Source of the DNA: Deltaproteobacteria bacterium
GTDB taxonomy: Bacteria > JAMCPX01
DNA length: 64,000 bases
Reading direction: 5' to 3'
Assembly (NCBI GenBank): GCA_023382265.1
Contig: JAMCPX010000004.1
Location: forward strand, 1-64,000
Both the position numbers and the translations under genes were made by a program. Numbering within the stretch: the stretch's first letter is position 1; every line of letters starts with the position of its first letter. The notes under the pieces were generated by a model. That model made no database searches. It saw only the letters and a program-made list of their open reading frames with translations, and was not told where the DNA came from. Positions 52,862 through 60,870 of this stretch are shown here, piece by piece.

Positions 52862-53668
52862 CTACACCATTCTTACATTGATACCTTTTTTGTATAGATA
52901 GCTTTTCAGGCTTTTTATTGAAAGTTCCCTGAAATGGAATAGGCTTGCTGCAAGGCATGCATCTGCACCGCCGGCTACAAAGCCTTCGTAAAAATGTTCC
53001 ATACTGCCTGCACCGCCTGATACGATTACTGGAATCCCTACCCTTTTAGTAACCTCTTTCAACAGCTCTATATCATAGCCCGACTTTGTTCCGTCCCTGT
53101 CCATACTTGTAAGCAATATTTCACCGGCACCTGCTTTTTCCATCTGAACAGCCCAGTTTAAAACATCAATACCTGTTTGCTTTCTGCCCCCATAAATATA
53201 TACTTCCCATCTTGATATTGAGTTACTCCCCATTTGTCCCCTCTCTCTAAGTGGGGGAGTATCCTGAACCTTTTTAGCATCAATGGCTACAACAATGCAC
53301 TGGGCTCCAAATCTATAAGACGCTTTTTTTACGAAATCGGGTTCAAGAACAGCTTGAGTGTTTATTGATACCTTATCGGCTCCTGCGCGCAGCAGTGTTT
53401 TAATATCATCCGTGGTCTTTATTCCACCACCCACTGTTAAAGGCATAAACACAACATCAGCAGTTCGTTCAACCGCGGATATGAGTGTTGAGCGCTGCTC
53501 GCTTGATGCCGTTATATCAAGGAATACAATCTCATCGGAGCCTTCCCTGTCATAAACAAGTGCATTATCAGCAGGATCACCTGCATCTCTCAAGGATACA
53601 AAGTTTATTCCTTTTACAACCCTGCCGTCTTTTATATCAAGGCATGGAATGATCCTCTTGGTTAGCAT
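52862..53668 (-). CDS. hisF: Imidazole glycerol phosphate synthase cyclase subunit
   Basis: The (beta-alpha)8 cyclase of histidine and purine metabolism. 268 residues, about 15 longer than usual (about 253). Catalytic Asp11 and Asp130 are present, as are [17 protein letters not shown] and [10 protein letters not shown]. The extra length lies at residues about 135-152, just after Asp130, where it breaks the normal AKKV...WEVYIYGG junction. Those residues, [12 protein letters not shown] (137-148), correspond exactly to a 36-bp palindrome at 53225-53260, apparently inserted in frame into a surface loop. It directly follows hisA. Confidence 0.95.
   Translation of the reverse strand: MLTKRIIPCLDIKDGRVVKGINFVSLRDAGDPADNALVYDREGSDEIVFLDITASSEQRSTLISAVERTADVVFMPLTVGGGIKTTDDIKTLLRAGADKVSINTQAVLEPDFVKKASYRFGAQCIVVAIDAKKVQDTPPLRERGQMGSNSISRWEVYIYGGRKQTGIDVLNWAVQMEKAGAGEILLTSMDRDGTKSGYDIELLKEVTKRVGIPVIVSGGAGSMEHFYEGFVAGGADACLAASLFHFRELSIKSLKSYLYKKGINVRMV
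53225..53260. repeat. Palindromic element inserted within hisF
   Basis: ACTCCCC at 53225-53231 and GGGGAGT at 53254-53260 are inverted repeats, and pairing continues inward with one bulge and a wobble pair. The element is 36 bp, exactly twelve codons of hisF (residues 137-148). It lies at a point where other HisF proteins, such as that of Thermotoga maritima, have a shorter loop. Such in-frame palindromes in protein-coding genes resemble Rickettsia palindromic elements. Confidence 0.6.
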
Positions 53669-54391
53669 CTAAACCGCCGCCTCTATGGCTTCGTTTAATT
53701 TTACTGCACCCGTATAAATCGCCCTCCCTATAATAATGCCTTTGATATTTTTAATATCCATCCGCTTTAACTTAACGATATCGTCAACAGAAGAAATCCC
53801 GCCGGAGATAACAACCGGCTCTGAAATACCTTCAAGCATATTCCTAATCCTGTTTACATCCATACCGCTGAGTGTCCCATCTTTATATATGTCTGTAAAA
53901 ATAAACCTGTGTATGGGAATAGAAGAGAATCTTTTTACAAACTCTTTTGCAGTAATACTACCTGTCTGGGTCCACCCCTTTATAGCAACTGCACCCGATA
54001 TTATATCTACACCAATGGAGATCGTATCTTTATACTGGTTTGCAATCTCTATTACCTCATCAGCCTGTTCATACGCATAAGTTGTTATAACAACCGAGCG
54101 AACACCTTTATCAATATAATACTCTATGATTTTTCTATCCCTCATACCGCCGCCTACCTGAACGGGTATTTTAACATGCTTAACAATATCAAGGATATAA
54201 TCCCTGTTCACAGGCTTACCCGTAACAGCAGCATCCAGATCAACCACATGAAGCATCCCAGCGCCCTGAGCCTCCCATTGCTCTGCCATTCTGACAGGGT
54301 CATCACTGTATATGTCCACACGATTGAATGAACCGCGAAACAACCTGACACATTTACCTGATTTTATATCAATTGCTGGAATTATTTGCAT
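53669..54391 (-). CDS. hisA: Phosphoribosylformimino-5-aminoimidazole carboxamide ribotide isomerase
   Basis: The (beta-alpha)8 isomerase of histidine synthesis, 240 residues. AIDIKSGKCVRL (6-17) carries the first catalytic Asp8, and GWTQTGSITAKEF plus TDIYKDGTLSG give the second half. GGGMRD is the phosphate-binding loop. It starts one base after hisH and its stop abuts the hisF start with no gap. The gene order hisB-hisH-hisA-hisF is classical. Confidence 0.95.
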   Translation of the reverse strand: MQIIPAIDIKSGKCVRLFRGSFNRVDIYSDDPVRMAEQWEAQGAGMLHVVDLDAAVTGKPVNRDYILDIVKHVKIPVQVGGGMRDRKIIEYYIDKGVRSVVITTYAYEQADEVIEIANQYKDTISIGVDIISGAVAIKGWTQTGSITAKEFVKRFSSIPIHRFIFTDIYKDGTLSGMDVNRIRNMLEGISEPVVISGGISSVDDIVKLKRMDIKNIKGIIIGRAIYTGAVKLNEAIEAAV

Positions 54392-54392
54392 C

Positions 54393-55013
54393 TTAACCTC
54401 TAAATTTTATAAAATTAGATAGCATACTTAAACCATTTTGCTGGCTTTTTTCAGGATGGAACTGGGTTGCTATTACATTATCTCTTTGAACCACACTTGT
54501 AAATGCTATCCCATAACCGGTATTACCAATTGTTACATCTTCGAGCGGCGCAGGATAATATGAATGCACAAAATAAAAATATGATTTATCTTTAATCCCT
54601 TCAAAGATAAAGCTGTACTTAACCTGCTCCACACTATTCCAGCCTATATGAGGGACCTTCAAACCCTGTGATTTGATCCCTGCTTGTTTAAAACCTTTTA
54701 CACCGCCTTTTATCAAACCAAGCCCTTGAACCCCAGGGTTCTCATCACATTCTTCAAAAAGCATCTGCATACCAAGGCATATACCAAGCATTAATTTACC
54801 TGTTTTTACAAAATCTTTTATAGCCTGTTCTATGCCATAGCTTCTTATATTGATCATGCCGTCTCCAAACGCACCAACACCCGGAAGTATCAGCTTATCG
54901 GCATTTGATATTTGATCAGGGTCTTTTGAGATTATGACCTTCGTGCCAAAGGAAGCAATAGCCTTTTCTACGCTCCTTAAGTTTCCCATGCCGTAATCAA
55001 CGATCGTTATCAT
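54393..55013 (-). CDS. hisH: Imidazole glycerol phosphate synthase glutamine amidotransferase subunit
   Basis: Class I glutamine amidotransferase that supplies ammonia to HisF. 206 residues. The nucleophile is Cys79 in LGICLGMQMLFE, with His and Glu in QFHPEKSQQNG near the C-terminus. The N-terminal IVDYGMGNLRSVEKA is family-typical. It follows hisB by 2 nt and precedes hisA by 1 nt. Confidence 0.96.
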   Translation of the reverse strand: MITIVDYGMGNLRSVEKAIASFGTKVIISKDPDQISNADKLILPGVGAFGDGMINIRSYGIEQAIKDFVKTGKLMLGICLGMQMLFEECDENPGVQGLGLIKGGVKGFKQAGIKSQGLKVPHIGWNSVEQVKYSFIFEGIKDKSYFYFVHSYYPAPLEDVTIGNTGYGIAFTSVVQRDNVIATQFHPEKSQQNGLSMLSNFIKFRG

Positions 55014-55015
55014 CT

Positions 55016-55594
55016 TTATATAACACCCTTTGTGCTTGGTATGCTTGACTGTGTCATCCTAACAGCCTCTTTCATTGCCCTGCCAAAGCCTTTAAAACAT
55101 GACTCTATTATGTGATGTCCATTATCTCCATAGTTCATATTTATATGAAGCGTAATGTTTGCATGATATGACAGGGCATGAAAAAACTCTTCAATAAGCT
55201 GAGAATCCATCTCCCCTATTTTCTCGGGTAGAGGTACGGCTTTATAGACGAGAAATGGCCTGCCGCTTATATCCACAATGACCTGCGTCAATGATTCATC
55301 CATCGGTGTAATAGCCTGTCCGAAACGGCTTATACCTGCCTTATCTTTTAATGATACGGAGATTGCCTCTCCGATACATATACCTATGTCCTCTACGATG
55401 TGATGAAAATCTACATGTATGTCGCCGTTTGCCGTTAATTCAAGATCGATATCCGAGAAAAAGGAAAACAGCTCAAGCATGTGATTTAGAAAACCGATAG
55501 GTGTATTGATTTTCGCATTGCCGTGTCCATCAAGATTTAATACAACCCGCACATCCGTTTCTTTTGTTTTTCTATTATAAGTACCCTTTCTCAT
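55016..55594 (-). CDS. hisB: Imidazoleglycerol-phosphate dehydratase
   Basis: Dehydrates imidazole glycerol phosphate. The ATG at 55594, after AAAGGAG, gives 192 residues; it is a stand-alone dehydratase with no fused phosphatase. Metal-binding motifs are FLNHMLELFS (about 35-44), DFHHIVEDIGICIGEA (62-77) and HHIIESCFKGFGRAMKEA (about 160-177). It is the first gene of hisB-H-A-F. The 5' region to the divergent RRM gene is about 300 bp and should hold its promoter, though I see only weak -35/-10 candidates. Confidence 0.95.
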   Translation of the reverse strand: MRKGTYNRKTKETDVRVVLNLDGHGNAKINTPIGFLNHMLELFSFFSDIDLELTANGDIHVDFHHIVEDIGICIGEAISVSLKDKAGISRFGQAITPMDESLTQVIVDISGRPFLVYKAVPLPEKIGEMDSQLIEEFFHALSYHANITLHINMNYGDNGHHIIESCFKGFGRAMKEAVRMTQSSIPSTKGVI

Positions 55595-55702
55595 AACAAC
55601 TCCTTTAAAACAATTAAACCACAATTATTAATAATGGCAAATCTTTGTTTTGACAGGCTGGTAAGACGTTGGGCAATGACGATACAACTATTGCAATAAA
55701 TA

Positions 55703-55730
55703 TTGACTCCAATGCAAATATATTTATAAT
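55703..55730 (+). promoter_or_regulatory. Strong sigma-70-like promoter upstream of RRM gene
   Basis: TTGACT (55703-55708), 16-bp spacer, perfect TATAAT (55725-55730). It would start a transcript near 55737, leaving a leader of about 160 nt before the RRM gene's ATG. Confidence 0.6.
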
Positions 55731-55838
55731 ATTATTAATTATTGCATAGCAGAAGCTGTATAGAATTTATACATAATTATAAATGGGTATCACGATTACA
55801 TTAAAAATTAGATATAAACATTGCCGTAAAGATTTTTC

Positions 55839-55866
55839 TTGGCAATTGATATGATTGTGCTATATT
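55839..55866 (+). promoter_or_regulatory. Second putative promoter of RRM gene
   Basis: TTGGCA (55839-55844), 16-bp spacer and TATATT (55861-55866), about 30 bp before the ATG. Weaker than the upstream box. Confidence 0.4.
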
Positions 55867-55896
55867 AATTTTGTTTTTATTCAGGAGGTCAATGAT

Positions 55897-56205
55897 ATGA
55901 CAAAAAAACTGTACGTTGGTAACATCTCGTTTAAAGCAACAGAGGATGCTGTGAAGACTTTATTCACAACAGTGGGCCCTGTGGAATCTGTTAAAATAAT
56001 AACAGATCCTCAAACAGGTAAATCAAGAGGTTTTGGGTTTGTAGAAATGAGCACTGATGAAGATGCAAATAAAGCCATATCTTCTCTAAACGGTTCAACC
56101 TTATTGGAAAGAACTATTTCTGTCGCTCTTGCAAAACCAAAGTCTGATTCAAGAGATAACTTTGGTGGACATCAAAGAAAAGAAAGAAGGGAAAGAAACT
56201 ACTAA
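55897..56205 (+). CDS. Single-RRM RNA-binding protein
   Basis: A 102-residue protein with one RNA recognition motif: RNP2 LYVGNI (5-10) and RNP1 KSRGFGFV (42-49). A short basic tail (about 80-102) contains RKERRER. AGGAGG lies directly before the ATG. Relatives in cyanobacteria and proteobacteria are often cold- or stress-induced RNA chaperones. The gene is preceded by an unusually long leader with two promoter-like elements, and no operon partner follows. Confidence 0.93.
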   Translation: MTKKLYVGNISFKATEDAVKTLFTTVGPVESVKIITDPQTGKSRGFGFVEMSTDEDANKAISSLNGSTLLERTISVALAKPKSDSRDNFGGHQRKERRERNY

Positions 56206-56234
56206 ATAGTCCTGCCTTTTCTCAAAGCTTCATA

Positions 56235-56380
56235 CTAAAGTTTTTCCATTGGCTCTACGTGTATGTTTACAATAGAGTGGGAGATAGTTTTTTTTAATAT
56301 CTCCCTCAATGGAGTTATATGCTTTATGCGATTCAAGTGCAGACATAACATTTGTAAGCTCAAGGATTTTGATTTTTTAA
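56235..56380 (-). pseudogene. Remnant of a cation-efflux (CDF) transporter C-terminus
   Basis: In the minus strand, KILELTNVMSALESHKAYNS followed by IEGDIKK (ending near 56295) joins SHSIVNIHVEPMEKL and a stop at 56235-56237 if the frame shifts at a run of eight A residues (T8 at 56288-56295). The pattern with IHVEP resembles the C-terminal cytoplasmic domain of cation diffusion facilitators. Only about 45 codons remain and an in-frame stop lies just upstream, so it is a degraded gene end rather than a functional gene. The family call is tentative. Confidence 0.4.
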
Positions 56381-56491
56381 AAATTTATGCCGATTCGTAC
56401 AAGCATTTTTCTGAATATGTTAAAATCATGTTATATTAAGTGAAATTTTATGTTATATAAATTTAGTTCTTAGACAAACTTTATTGTTGCT

Positions 56492-57172
56492 ATGGATAAA
56501 AAACATCCTTTAATAGGTATAACCGTTGACCTTGGTAAGATAAATGATAAAAATGCATACTTCGTTTACAGATCGTATGCAGATGCCGTAGAACAATGCG
56601 GTGGTATACCCATTCTGCTTGTTTATACAAAAGCCGTTACGGCAATGGTTAAACGTATAGATGGCCTGGTTATAACAGGCGGAGGGTTTGATATCCCTCC
56701 TTCAATGTACGGAGAGAATAACATTTACAATTTGAAGACTAATCCGGAAAGGACGGGATTTGAATCCCAACTCCTCATGGAAGCATTAAAAAGGCACATC
56801 CCTGTGCTTGGTGTATGCGGAGGTATGCAATTAATAAATGTAATATCAGGCGGAAGTCTCTATCAGGATATCAAGACGCAAATACCACACGCCCTGAATC
56901 ATAGCTCTGGAGAGCATGAAATTAATATTGAACAGAATACATTACTTTATTCTATTATTAACAACCAAAATATTCTCATAAATACAAGCCATCATCAATC
57001 AGTTAAAGAACCCGGTAATGGTGTTATTATAAGTGCTAAAAGTAGTGATGGCGTTGCAGAGGCAATAGAACTCTCATACTATCCCGATGTCGTTGGGGTC
57101 CAATGGCATCCCGAGAGAATACAGGATAATTCCGTATATGAATGGCTTGTTAAGCGGGCAGCGGAAAATTAA
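56492..57172 (+). CDS. Class I glutamine amidotransferase / gamma-glutamyl hydrolase-like (C26)
   Basis: A 226-residue protein of the PuuD-like group. The nucleophile is Cys109 in LGVCGGMQLINV; the His and Glu of the triad are in GVQWHPERIQD near residue 205. RGGGFDIPP and HHQSVK are typical of gamma-glutamyl-gamma-aminobutyrate hydrolases. It may cleave gamma-glutamyl amides, for example in polyamine or folate metabolism. No operon partner is evident, and the ATG lacks a clear Shine-Dalgarno. Confidence 0.88.
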   Translation: MDKKHPLIGITVDLGKINDKNAYFVYRSYADAVEQCGGIPILLVYTKAVTAMVKRIDGLVITGGGFDIPPSMYGENNIYNLKTNPERTGFESQLLMEALKRHIPVLGVCGGMQLINVISGGSLYQDIKTQIPHALNHSSGEHEINIEQNTLLYSIINNQNILINTSHHQSVKEPGNGVIISAKSSDGVAEAIELSYYPDVVGVQWHPERIQDNSVYEWLVKRAAEN

Positions 57173-57290
57173 CATATCACTTAGAATAATATCTTATATG
57201 CCTACAGAAAGATATCATTTTTACTTACACGGTAAACCGGCTAATCTTCTTATAAATATAAATCCGGGATACATGAGACTTCTGCCTGTA

Positions 57291-57320
57291 TTGACATTCT
57301 GATACTTTGTTATAGATAAT
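57291..57320 (+). promoter_or_regulatory. Sigma-70 promoter ending at the ubiX start codon
   Basis: TTGACA (57291-57296), 18-bp spacer and GATAAT (57315-57320). The ubiX ATG begins 7 nt after the -10, and there is no Shine-Dalgarno, so the message is probably leaderless. Confidence 0.55.
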
Positions 57321-57327
57321 TAAACCT

Positions 57328-57900
57328 ATGAAGAATAAAATTGTAGTCGGAATAACCGGGGCAAGCGGCTCTATCTATTCATTAGAGCTTATAAAGTGGC
57401 TAACAAAAAACGGACATACCGTTGAGCTAATAGCATCCGATACGGGTAAAAAAGTTTTTGAGTATGAAACTGGATTCAACTTTTTATTGGATGCCATTGA
57501 TACAGACAACACAGGACTTCTTAAAATACATAGTAATGATGACCTTTTTTCCCCTCTGTCAAGCGGTTCTTATGGATTCGACGCTGTAATCATAGCCCCA
57601 TGTTCAATGGGTACGCTCGGGAGACTCGCGGCATCAAGCGGCTCAAAGCTGATAGAGCGGGTGTGTGATGTCTCATTGAAAGAGAGGAGAAGGCTCGTAA
57701 TCATGCCGAGGGAAACCCCATTAAACAAAATACATCTGAAAAACATGTTATCAATTGCTGAGGCAGGAGCTATTGTTGTGCCTGCTATGCCTGCATTCTA
57801 TCATAAGCCCGAAAGTCTTAAAAACATGATCGATTTTATGGTATCCAAATTACTTGATGCCATTGATATGGATAATGATCTTTACAAAAGATGGAAATAG
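57328..57900 (+). CDS. ubiX: Flavin prenyltransferase
   Basis: A 190-residue UbiX/Pad1-family enzyme that prenylates FMN to make the cofactor of UbiD-type decarboxylases. The N-terminal VVGITGASGSIYSLEL (5-20) is the flavin-binding motif, and APCSMGTLGRLAASSGSKLIERVCDV (about 91-116) and PRETPLNKIHLKNML are characteristic. Length is normal. No ubiD lies in the window. The upstream promoter abuts the start codon. Confidence 0.95.
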   Translation: MKNKIVVGITGASGSIYSLELIKWLTKNGHTVELIASDTGKKVFEYETGFNFLLDAIDTDNTGLLKIHSNDDLFSPLSSGSYGFDAVIIAPCSMGTLGRLAASSGSKLIERVCDVSLKERRRLVIMPRETPLNKIHLKNMLSIAEAGAIVVPAMPAFYHKPESLKNMIDFMVSKLLDAIDMDNDLYKRWK

Positions 57901-57920
57901 ATAAACAAAGATTACTTCTC

Positions 57921-59270
57921 TTAACTGCCCGAGACAACAACCTTTTCAGATGTATAGTTTTCAAAGCGGGTAAAGTCGCGTATAAAACTTAGCTTTATAT
58001 TTCTTGTAGGCCCATTACGGTGCTTTGCTATTAAGATCTCTGCAATACCCTGCTCTTTAGGGTTTTCCTCTTTGCTGTAAAGCTCCGGTCTGTGAATAAA
58101 CATGATCAGATCAGCATCCTGCTCTATAGCACCAGAGCCTCTCAGATCGGATAACTGTGGTTTTCTGGAATCTCTTTCTCCCTCCCTGTTAAGCTGAGAT
58201 ATCAGAAGAACAGGGATGCTAAGTTCCTTTGCCAGTGCTTTTAACGAGCCAGACAAAGATGCGATAGCAGCCTGAGTATTCTCGGCATCCTTTGGATATT
58301 CCATTATCTGAAGATAATCTATAATCAATAACCCGAGTTTGTGCTCCGCCTGTAACCTTCTTGCCTTCGCCCTTATCTCGAGCATTGATATGGCTGGTTT
58401 ATCATCAACTGTGATCAATGATTCTTTAAGCAATGATGCTGCTTTGTTTAATCTCTGGAAATCAGAAAATTCAAGGTATCCCTTAAGTATGCTCATATAG
58501 CTAACTTTTGCTTCCATTGAGAGTAAACGTAAGGCAAGCTGAAATTTACTCATCTCAAGAGAAAAAACAGCAACAGGAATCTTTGTAATTTTTATTGCAG
58601 CATTCAAAGCAATGTTCAATGCAAATGATGTTTTACCAACACCCGGCCTCGCAGCTACAACGATCAAATCTGACGGCTGAAGACCCGACGTGATCTGATC
58701 AAGTGCATCAAATCCGGTGGGTACACCCGTTATTGCCTTTTTATTTTTCCTTCTTTCCTCAATCTTTTCATAAGTTTCATCAATGAGGTCTCTTACGGAT
58801 GTCATTGTCGAAGTAAATCGTTTCTGTGCAATATCAAAAATCCCTTTAACTGCACTTTCTATATAGGAATTTACATCCATGGACAGATCGTATCCCATCT
58901 TTGCGATCTCCATGGAATTGGTAATCAACTCGCGTCTTATGGAACTTTCTTTTATAATATTAGCATAGGTAGCTATATTTGTTGTTATCGGTGCAAGATC
59001 TATGAGAGATGTAAAATATGCCTCACCTCCTGCGGACTCTGTTCTGCCGGTATTTTTAAGCTGCTCCGCTACGGTTATTACATCTATAGGGCTTGATTTT
59101 TTATTAAGCTCAAGTATTACACTATAAATAATTCTATGCGCCGGCGAATAGAAATCATCGGGCTTTATTATATCCATAACCTTATATATGGATTCCTGAT
59201 CAAACAGGATATTTCCTATTACAGCCCTTTCTGCTTCTATGTTCTGCGGTAGAACATTTTCCAAAAGCAA
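57921..59270 (-). CDS. dnaB: Replicative DNA helicase
   Basis: Hexameric replication-fork helicase, 449 residues. The N-terminal domain (1-150) is followed by a RecA-like C-terminal domain with Walker A ARPGVGKTS (207-215), Walker B-like LLIIDYLQIM (about 314-323) and the arginine-finger-region DLRGSGAIEQDADLI. Length is normal and no intein is present. It follows rplI by 15 nt in the rpsF-ssb-rpsR-rplI-dnaB cluster, a common bacterial arrangement. Confidence 0.97.
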   Translation of the reverse strand: MLLENVLPQNIEAERAVIGNILFDQESIYKVMDIIKPDDFYSPAHRIIYSVILELNKKSSPIDVITVAEQLKNTGRTESAGGEAYFTSLIDLAPITTNIATYANIIKESSIRRELITNSMEIAKMGYDLSMDVNSYIESAVKGIFDIAQKRFTSTMTSVRDLIDETYEKIEERRKNKKAITGVPTGFDALDQITSGLQPSDLIVVAARPGVGKTSFALNIALNAAIKITKIPVAVFSLEMSKFQLALRLLSMEAKVSYMSILKGYLEFSDFQRLNKAASLLKESLITVDDKPAISMLEIRAKARRLQAEHKLGLLIIDYLQIMEYPKDAENTQAAIASLSGSLKALAKELSIPVLLISQLNREGERDSRKPQLSDLRGSGAIEQDADLIMFIHRPELYSKEENPKEQGIAEILIAKHRNGPTRNIKLSFIRDFTRFENYTSEKVVVSGS

Positions 59271-59285
59271 GGCTAAACCTCCATT

Positions 59286-59735
59286 CTATGACAACTTACC
59301 AATAACTTTTACCTTAAGATTAGCAATCACCTCTGGATGCAGTTTTACCACTATATTGTAAAGACCTGTACTATGTATGGGCGTATCAAGTTCTATCTTT
59401 CTCTTGTCTATACTTATACCATTTTTATCAAGCGCCTCTGCTATCTCCTGCGTTGTAACAGCTCCAAAAAGCTTATCCTGTTCACCTATCGCCTTTTCAA
59501 TAATTATCTCTTGCTGCTCTATCGAGGCTTTCAGATCATTTGTAGTATTTATGAGTTTCTTTTTTATCTGTTCAACCACTGTTTTTTGATGCTTCAGTAA
59601 CCTGATGTTTGATGTATCCGCCTTCATAGCTATACCTCTCGGTATAAGATAATTAATAGCATATCCATCTTTTACCTTTATAATATCTCCCACCTTACCG
59701 AGTGACGAAACATCCGTTTTAAGAATAACTTCCAT
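59286..59735 (-). CDS. rplI: 50S ribosomal protein L9
   Basis: 149 residues; ATG at 59735 after AAAGGAGG, avoiding an unlikely 37-residue extension. VILKTDVSSLGKVGDIIKVKDGYAINYLIP (3-32) is the N-terminal RNA-binding domain, followed by the long helix and C-terminal domain (ending KVIGKLS). Length matches E. coli L9 (149). Confidence 0.97.
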   Translation of the reverse strand: MEVILKTDVSSLGKVGDIIKVKDGYAINYLIPRGIAMKADTSNIRLLKHQKTVVEQIKKKLINTTNDLKASIEQQEIIIEKAIGEQDKLFGAVTTQEIAEALDKNGISIDKRKIELDTPIHSTGLYNIVVKLHPEVIANLKVKVIGKLS

Positions 59736-59746
59736 ACATGCCTCCT

Positions 59747-60010
59747 TTAAATTCCAACCCTTTCTTTGACTGTAGAAAATGGCAAAAGTGCAAGAAGTCT
59801 TGCCCTTTTTATAGCCTTTGTAAGCTCTCTCTGATGTCTTGCACACGTGCCTGTAATCCTTCTTGGAAGTATCTTACCTCTCTCAGATACAAAACGTGAC
59901 AGCATATCCGCATTCATGTAATCAATAACAATCGTCTTATCAGTGCAAAACTTGCAGACCCTCTTCTTTAATATTAAAGGCTTTCTTGTCATTACCCTTT
60001 TTCTTTCCAT
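59747..60010 (-). CDS. rpsR: 30S ribosomal protein S18
   Basis: 87 residues. ARRRKYCKFC-type motif is here VCKFCTDK with Cys19 and Cys22; Cys56 and His59 (GTCARH) complete a zinc-binding (C+) S18 form. [20 protein letters not shown] is the standard C-terminus. AGGAGG precedes the ATG. It lies between ssb and rplI. Confidence 0.97.
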   Translation of the reverse strand: MERKRVMTRKPLILKKRVCKFCTDKTIVIDYMNADMLSRFVSERGKILPRRITGTCARHQRELTKAIKRARLLALLPFSTVKERVGI

Positions 60011-60026
60011 TTTGCCTCCTTATTTT

Positions 60027-60398
60027 TTAATATTCAAAAATACCTTCTTCTTCAATCGTCTTATTTATATGTGAGTTCATAGGGAAAATACTGTTTGCTA
60101 CGATTTCTATCTTTGATCTCGTTTTTTCCTCTGTACCCGATTTTACATTATATCTGATTTGATGAAGTTTACCATCCACAAGGATTTGATTACCCTTTTT
60201 TATATATTCTCTTATAAACTCTGCAACCCTGCCGTACGCGATAACATCAAAATAACTTACGGCACTCTCCTGTTTATCTTTGGTATAATGGTTTACAGCT
60301 ATCTTTACCGATGCGACAGCTAATCGATCTGACGTATATTTAATATTCGGGTCCTCTGTTAATCTGCCGGCGATCAAAACCTTGTTGAGTTCTGGCAT
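60027..60398 (-). CDS. ssb: Single-stranded DNA-binding protein
   Basis: A 123-residue OB-fold protein with typical N-terminus LNKVLIAGRLTEDPNIKYT and central YFDVIAYGRVAEF...GNQILVDGKL. It occupies the rpsF-ssb-rpsR position. The C-terminus is short and ends EEEGIFEY, rather than the classic acidic tip DDDIPF; the protein therefore lacks most of the disordered linker and may have altered partner binding. It may still be the main SSB or a secondary copy. Confidence 0.92.
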   Translation of the reverse strand: MPELNKVLIAGRLTEDPNIKYTSDRLAVASVKIAVNHYTKDKQESAVSYFDVIAYGRVAEFIREYIKKGNQILVDGKLHQIRYNVKSGTEEKTRSKIEIVANSIFPMNSHINKTIEEEGIFEY

Positions 60399-60401
60399 AG
60401 T

Positions 60402-60695
60402 TTAAGATGTTTGTTCTACTCTTACTGTAAGGTATCTCAATATCCCTTCCGTTATTTTAAGAGTTCTTTCTATTTCTTTAACAGTGCTCTGCATACCTTT
60501 GAACACATCCTTTATGTATATGCCCTTCTGTTTTTTTTTGATCGGATATGCCAGCCCTTTTTCTCCAAGATTCTGCCGATCAATAAGCTCTGCATCTCGC
60601 TTTATGATGTTACCGATCTTTTCTAAAATCGCATTCCTGTTTTCATCTGATAGCGAACTATCCATGATGTAAACCAACTCATATTTCCTAATCAT
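60402..60695 (-). CDS. rpsF: 30S ribosomal protein S6
   Basis: 97 residues. The second ATG (60695) is preferred because GGAGG lies 6 nt upstream, while the first ATG overlaps it. IRKYELVYIMDSSLSDEN is the N-terminus, and LAYPIKKKQKGIYIKDVF is characteristic. It is first in the ribosomal-replication cluster, with a promoter and a palindromic leader upstream. Confidence 0.95.
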   Translation of the reverse strand: MIRKYELVYIMDSSLSDENRNAILEKIGNIIKRDAELIDRQNLGEKGLAYPIKKKQKGIYIKDVFKGMQSTVKEIERTLKITEGILRYLTVRVEQTS

Positions 60696-60723
60696 TTTCA
60701 TCCTCCCTACGGATTTTTTATTA

Positions 60724-60737
60724 GCCCTTTAAAGGGC
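60724..60737 (-). promoter_or_regulatory. Palindromic leader element of rpsF
   Basis: A perfect 14-bp palindrome GCCCTTTAAAGGGC lies about 30 nt upstream of rpsF within the predicted leader. S6-S18 operons in several phyla carry a leader RNA bound by the S6:S18 complex; whether this palindrome is part of such a structure is not established. It could equally be a protein operator. Confidence 0.3.
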
Positions 60738-60751
60738 AGAGAGTAAAGCAC

Positions 60752-60780
60752 TTAATAAGACAATAACTTTTAAAGGTCAA
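60752..60780 (-). promoter_or_regulatory. Sigma-70 promoter of rpsF operon
   Basis: On the minus strand TTGACC (60775-60780), 17-bp spacer and TATTAA (60752-60757), giving a start near 60745 and a leader of about 50 nt. Confidence 0.6.
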
Positions 60781-60870
60781 ATGTTTTTATAAGTCAAGGA
60801 TATTGTACATTTTGTCTTTCTCAATCGGATTGCGTAAGCCAATAAAATTCATCTGGAAATCGTGACTTCT

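Noticed and set aside
56279-56305. Hairpin GGGAGATA/TATCTCCC as a terminator of the RRM gene
   Set aside because: It lies 74 nt past the gene inside the decayed CDF remnant, with its T run in the loop rather than after the stem.
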